Positions 60,266 to 64,000 of a stretch of DNA of 64,000 nucleotides are shown here, piece after piece. The position numbers and the translations under genes are program-made. This DNA comes from VMDJ01 sp038146785 (GTDB lineage: Bacteria > Pseudomonadota > Gammaproteobacteria > Chromatiales > Chromatiaceae): contig JAYQSI010000019.1 of assembly GCA_038146785.1 (NCBI GenBank), positions 185,866 to 249,865 on the forward strand, read 5' to 3'. The notes beneath the pieces were generated by a model. The model did no database searches. It was not told the origin of the DNA and was given only the letters and a program-made list of their open reading frames with translations. The stretch's first letter is position 1, and every line of letters begins with the position of its first letter.

Positions 60266-60668
60266 TTAGGTTGATTTTTTTTCTTTTTTGGGTAAATTAA
60301 CTGATAAAACACCATTTTTAACCTCAGCGGATATATTGTTTAGTTGGATCTCTTCGGTAAGTCTAAAAGATCTTTTAAAGTCTGTGAAATAAAACTCTTT
60401 TTACTGTAACTGCAAAATCTGTTTTTGTCTAATTTTTTATTTCCGCTAAGAGTTAATATTTCTCCCTTCCACTTCTATACTAATTTCATCTTTATCGTAT
60501 CCAGGAACAGAAGCTTCAATAACAAACTTTTGTCCACCATCTATGATATTTACTAATGGTCTGAAAAATTGGTTTTAGATTCTACTAAAGGTAATTTATT
60601 TAAAAAAACTATCAGAATCAAAAAGATAATTCAAAAGAACTAAATGGGTCATAAGTGGTTATATTCAT
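60266..60668 (-). pseudogene. Hsp20/alpha-crystallin small heat-shock protein, frameshifted
   Basis: Frames combine into MNITTYDPFSSFELSF, then RPLVNIIDGGQKFVIEASVP, DEISIEVEG, and FKRSFRLTEEIQLNNISAEV with NGVLSVNLPKKE. This is the alpha-crystallin domain including the GVL motif. About three small indels break it. The intact protein of about 130 residues would be an ATP-independent holdase. Confidence 0.75.
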
Positions 60669-60758
60669 TTTGCACTTCAATTGTTTTTTAATTTTTGTCT
60701 ACAAAGTTCAATTAATTTTATTTATTTTTTCGTATCGAATATTTCAGTTATTGCAGGT

Positions 60759-60972
60759 TTACTTACTATCACCATAATAGTGGTAAAGAGTATCTAATTT
60801 ATCTTGTGCATCATTAATTTTACCAATCCATTTATCAAAAACTTCTAGGAAATTTGAGTGCTCAGCTACTCCAACATCTTTTTCAAAAAAGTCTTTAGAA
60901 CAGCTTTTCCTTCAGCGATTTCGCCTTGATATTTTTCTCCAATGCTTGGAAATATAAATTGTTTGTGTACAT
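60759..60972 (-). pseudogene. Small hypothetical protein, one frameshift
   Basis: A good ribosome site (GGAGG) precedes MYTNNLYFQALEKNIKAKSL. A frame change near 60,898 then gives FFEKDVGVAEHSNFLEVFDK and WIGKINDAQDKLDTLYHYYG. A predicted helical protein of about 70 residues, family unknown. Confidence 0.5.
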
Positions 60973-61419
60973 GACTATTACCTCCATTTTTTCAAGTTCA
61001 ATAAAAATAAAAGCCCTTGGATTCAAATTGCAAGTGCAACAGTTAACAGAGAATTCTAAATCTTCATAAAATAATAGGTTTGTAGTTGTTGAGACTGTGG
61101 ACCCTGTGAGTAAAGCGCAAAGCGATTTTCCACAAGTCCACAGACAATTTTGTTTAATAGCGAAAAAACGTTTCATTTTATATAGTTTCAGATTTTGCAA
61201 TTGCGACTTGAATCCGCCGTCTAATTAGGTTTAATAAACTAGCTTTTACTGCATTAATTATTTAGATGACCGTTTAAATGTTTTTTGAAGAGACTTTTCC
61301 TAAATCTCTTGTCCAGTTTTTATGTAACCGAAAACTCTTAATCTCCTACTAATTCTTCAGATCCCACCCAAAAAAAGCACGTAAATATGACCAAAAAAAT
61401 GAAAATACTCTAAGACATT
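60973..61419. other. Non-coding AT-rich gap
   Basis: No gene or structured element recognised in this stretch of about 450 bases. Confidence 0.45.
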
Positions 61420-61760
61420 TGTTCGCTATCGCGGGAACAAAGCCCGCGTGTCGAAGCGAATCAACGTTGCTGATAGAATTTAGAGCGATCCACCAGGAGA
61501 TTCGTGAGACTTATGGAAGTCCTCGTGTTTTCTCTGATCTACAAAGAAGGGAATTTCTTGCGGTAAGCATCGGGTGGCTAGTTTAATGCGTGATCATAAT
61601 ATTCGTTCTGTGCATAAGCAAAAATACAAGATGACGACAGATTCAAACCATCGTTACCCTGATTCGGAGAATATTTAAAACCGGCAGTTTGAAGTATCCA
61701 AACGAACATATGTTGGATATCGCAGTTCTGTCGAGTTTAGGGAGTTGAAATATGCCGCTT
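61420..61760 (+). mobile_element. IS3-family orfB remnant with internal deletion
   Basis: Pieces of an IS3-type OrfB: HQEIRETYGSPRVFSDLQRR, then RVASLMRDHNIRSVHKQKYK, then directly the usual C-terminus RTYVGYRSSVEFRELKYAA. The catalytic core between them is deleted and frames change, so it is dead. It differs from the pair at 53-56 kb. Confidence 0.75.
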
Positions 61761-62145
61761 AACTCCATGTTCACTTCTTCCGGGGATGGTCACGTCATCA
61801 TTATCTACAACAGAAAACGTATAATTTTCATTACCCAAACTATAACCAAGCAAATCCTTTTGTGATTTGAAACAAATGAAATGAGCCCACTTGTAAAGCT
61901 TCCCTCCCTAATATTTTCAGGGCAATCAATTTCAGATATTAAGGCTCCCCGATTCTTAAAGTCTAGCGGTATTATGGGCTTCAGCGATCACCCGCTTAGC
62001 CCCTATAGGGATTACCTTTTAGAAAATGTAAAATAAATTTATTAACTATTTTTAACAATCCATTCATCTCATATTAATTTTTCAATCTCATACTATGGTA
62101 GTACTTAAGTAATTTTTGGGGGAAAGTTAGCTTAAGTGCAAATAA

Positions 62146-62167
62146 CTACTTCCTCGTGGAAGTAGTC
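62146..62167. other. Perfect short hairpin
   Basis: ACTACTTCC-TCGT-GGAAGTAGT is an inverted repeat of nine-base arms. It has no T run. It could be an operator or an RNA structure upstream of the terminator-like hairpin. Confidence 0.45.
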
Positions 62168-62182
62168 TTAAGGCTCCATCTT

Positions 62183-62222
62183 GAAAGTCCATCTATTTAT
62201 TTTTAAATAGATGGGCTTTCTC
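62183..62222 (+). terminator. Terminator-like hairpin
   Basis: The stem GAAAGTCCATCTATTTA / TAAATAGATGGGCTTTC (one wobble pair) is 17 pairs long, followed by only a weak T tract. Confidence 0.6.
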
Positions 62223-62245
62223 ATTTAAAATAAAAATACACATAT

Positions 62246-62413
62246 ATGAAAAATAAAAATAACGATAATCTAATAAGCATGATTATTATTTTTGGTTTAT
62301 CAGCAATTTCTGCATTTATGGTTTGGATTGCATTAAGAGGACCTCTAAAAAATCGGAATAAATTTTTAAAAGTTTGTTTTGTTATTTTTTTGAGAGATTT
62401 TATTTATTTTTAG
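62246..62413 (+). CDS. Possible small membrane protein
   Basis: 55 codons starting MKNKNNDNLISM with one clear hydrophobic helix (IIIFGLSAISAFMVWIA). No ribosome site is obvious. It could be a chance frame in AT-rich DNA. Confidence 0.3.
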   Translation: MKNKNNDNLISMIIIFGLSAISAFMVWIALRGPLKNRNKFLKVCFVIFLRDFIYF

Positions 62414-62481
62414 TAAGTTGTTTAATCTGATTTTATTATTTTTCCTGTAAAGGTATTGTTAACAGGGCTTATTGTCCCTTA

Positions 62482-62898
62482 GCCGTTTTCTACCCAGTCG
62501 TTTTTAGTTGGTTGAATTTTGTAGGCAAAGGTATCGTTTCATATTGTAAGCCAGGTTCATGAGTCCTATTTTTGTTTTTGCTCTTAGAATGCCGACGGTT
62601 CGAATGAATTTTCCACCCAAGGCGTTCTGCTGAAAGGCAAAGATATGTTCAACGAGTGCGCGTTGTTTAGATCGTTTTGATTGACGCGTTGTTTGGTTTC
62701 CGGATAAAGGCCTGCCGGTACCCTTTATAGTGGATTTGATTTTCGAGTCGTTTTTGTTTCAGGATTTGATCGATCTTTTGAGAACGGTAAGCGCTATCGG
62801 CCCAATCTTGTTTTCCGGTGTTGTTGGGATCGAGTAACTGTTGAAACGGTTATTGTCGCACGATGTCATGTAAATGATTTGTTAGATTCCATGATGCT
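62482..62898 (-). mobile_element. IS5-type transposase remnant
   Basis: Minus-strand frames give LTNHLHDIV, QLLDPNNTGKQDWADSAYRS, QKIDQILKQKRLENQIHYKG and finally GWKIHSNRRHSKSK..., the C-terminal third of an IS5-type DDE transposase. The N-terminal part is absent and frames change. It joins the fumC fragment directly. The last 23 bases recur at 27,081. Confidence 0.75.
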
Positions 62899-62961
62899 CC
62901 AATACTTATCATCAGGAACTTTAATTTTTCCAATACTATCGAATTCTGTTCTGTACTTCAT
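62899..62961 (-). pseudogene. fumC: Class II fumarase, N-terminal fragment
   Basis: The first 21 codons, MKYRTEFDSIGKIKVPDDKY followed by W, match the start of FumC, where GAQTQRS would come next. Instead the sequence changes to the IS5-type remnant. The rest of the gene is not in the window. Confidence 0.75.
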
Positions 62962-63018
62962 CTTTTTGATTCTGGTATAATACACTCTTATAAAGAAATT
63001 ATAAATTAAAGGATTAAA

Positions 63019-63381
63019 AATGAGTAATTTGAAAGTGTTAAAAATTTGTAAACTTTTAGTCAAATCAATCAAAGAAAAAGCGTGCTTTCTAATGATAAAA
63101 TAACCTCTTTAAGATAATGATCTAATTAAAGAAGAATTAGATGAGTTAAAGGATGATGAAAATAGGATATAAAAGAAGTCGCTGATGCACTGACTGATAT
63201 ATTGTATGTGAGCTTATGGAGCAGGTCATGCATTTGAATAACTTAGACAAATGTTTTGAAGAGTTCCAAAAATCTAATATGAGTAAATTAGAATGATGGT
63301 AAGTTTAAATTTATAATGAAAATGGCAAAGTGATGAAAGGACTAATTATTTAAACCAAACTTAAGCAAGTTTGTAGCATGA
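63019..63381 (+). pseudogene. MazG-like nucleotide pyrophosphohydrolase, frameshifted
   Basis: Frames combine into DLIKEELDELKDDENR, DIKEVADALTDILYV, YGAGHAF, LDKCFEEFQKSNMSKL and NGKVMKG. The EExxE and EVADAxxD pattern is the metal site of all-alpha (MazG/PRA-PH type) pyrophosphohydrolases. At least five indels break it. The intact protein of about 120 residues would hydrolyse a nucleoside triphosphate or related compound. Confidence 0.7.
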
Positions 63382-64000
63382 TAAAAGAAAACTTTTATTG
63401 GATTTTATTAGAATAGGAATAGGCATATTAATCTATTTAGCCGATAAATATATTTTTTAATTTATTTTTCTATTGAGGGATTAATTCTTGAAATATTTTT
63501 ATGTCTTTTTTTTTGTAATTAAAAATCATAGCAACTCTATTTTTTTAGTCCTTTTTTTTGACTATTTTAAGCCAATTATGTTTTTGATAAAAAAAAACCA
63601 ATTTTGGCTTACAAATTAAATAACTTACTCTTTTTTTTCTTCTTATTATTTTGCTGTTAAATTTCATAAGGTAAAAAGACAAATATTTTTTAGAAAAGTT
63701 TTTTCTAAAATTTTTTTAAAATCAGAGTATCAAGCCAAATAATATTTTTTATTAATTTTATGTTTAAATTTTTTTCTCGCAAACAGGTGTACCGATAAGT
63801 TCATTATCAATTATTAGCATATATGAATATCTGAATTTTTATATTTTTTTAAACCAAATATTTTGAGATTTTATTCCATTTTTTTCCAACATGAGTCTTT
63901 CAGTAAACAAATAGATTTTATTTGTTTACTAGTCGAACTTGATGTTTTTGGCAAATTAATCTAATCAGAGCAGTAAATACGTAACTGGAATCAAAGTAAA
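63382..64000. other. Very AT-rich end of window
   Basis: Long A and T runs and no recognisable gene, repeat or RNA. Confidence 0.5.

Larger units (their letters stand above)
61761..62245. other. Gap with two hairpins
   Basis: No gene recognised. It contains a short perfect hairpin (62,146-62,167) and a longer terminator-like one (62,183-62,222). Confidence 0.4.

Noticed and set aside
25236..63381. Programmed frameshifting or recoding as explanation for split genes
   Set aside because: The breaks occur in many unrelated genes, at different contexts and in both directions; error or decay explains them better.
1..64000. CRISPR array
   Set aside because: No regularly spaced repeats were found; the repeats present are a single tandem pair, IS ends and short scattered copies.

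Overview
The window looks like two different genomes joined end to end. Bases 1 to about 25,190 have balanced composition and about 25 intact, tightly packed housekeeping genes. They follow the gene order of a gammaproteobacterium: aceK and adk, a thioredoxin, the full isc iron-sulfur operon (iscR-iscS-iscU-iscA-hscB-hscA-fdx-iscX) running into relA, then ndk-rlmN-pilW-rodZ-hisS-yfgM-bamB-der, convergent xseA, and guaB-guaA. Intrinsic terminators, an iscR promoter with an IscR-like operator, and a guaB promoter are readable.

At about 25.19-25.24 kb everything changes. A damaged ydcH/DUF465-like gene is followed directly by the 3' part of an ammonium-transporter gene with no 5' end. From there to 64,000 the DNA is strongly AT-rich, gene density is low, and most genes are split by one or more small frameshifts. 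This half could be an assembly chimera with a low-quality or decaying genome of another bacterium, possibly of a Nitrospinota or deltaproteobacterial type. That assignment is a guess.

Layout of the AT-rich half. 25.2-35.3 kb is a block of broken signalling genes: an Amt-PAS-histidine kinase, a REC-HDOD regulator, a REC-kinase-REC-REC hybrid, an NtrC-type sigma54 activator and a MASE1 hybrid kinase. 36.1-40.5 kb is island-like: a terminase-small-subunit-like protein, the 3' half of a tRNA-Pro with a terminator and tandem 11-bp repeats beside it, an XRE-ImmA/IrrE peptidase with a DUF4411 PIN-like partner, and an unknown protein. 40.7-41.9 kb is an IS481-type element. 42.2-51.9 kb is the best-preserved part, all on the minus strand: a BLUF-PsiE fusion protein, DoxX-like and TPR proteins, a CbiX-like chelatase, a TIGR01777-SRPBCC fusion, two c-type cytochromes and three exported FGE-sulfatase-domain (SUMF1) proteins. 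52-56.1 kb holds an IS481 element with clear inverted repeats and two inverted IS3-like copies. 56.2-64 kb holds broken photolyase, DegP/HtrA, Hsp20, fumC and MazG-like genes and more IS debris.

The most interesting single gene is the intact BLUF-PsiE fusion at 42,186-43,085, a predicted blue-light sensor joined to a four-helix PsiE membrane domain. In the gammaproteobacterial half, the most interesting point is an IscR that keeps Cys92 and His107 but has lost two of the three cluster-binding cysteines. Coordinates of frameshifted genes are reconstructions from several reading frames and their joins are approximate.
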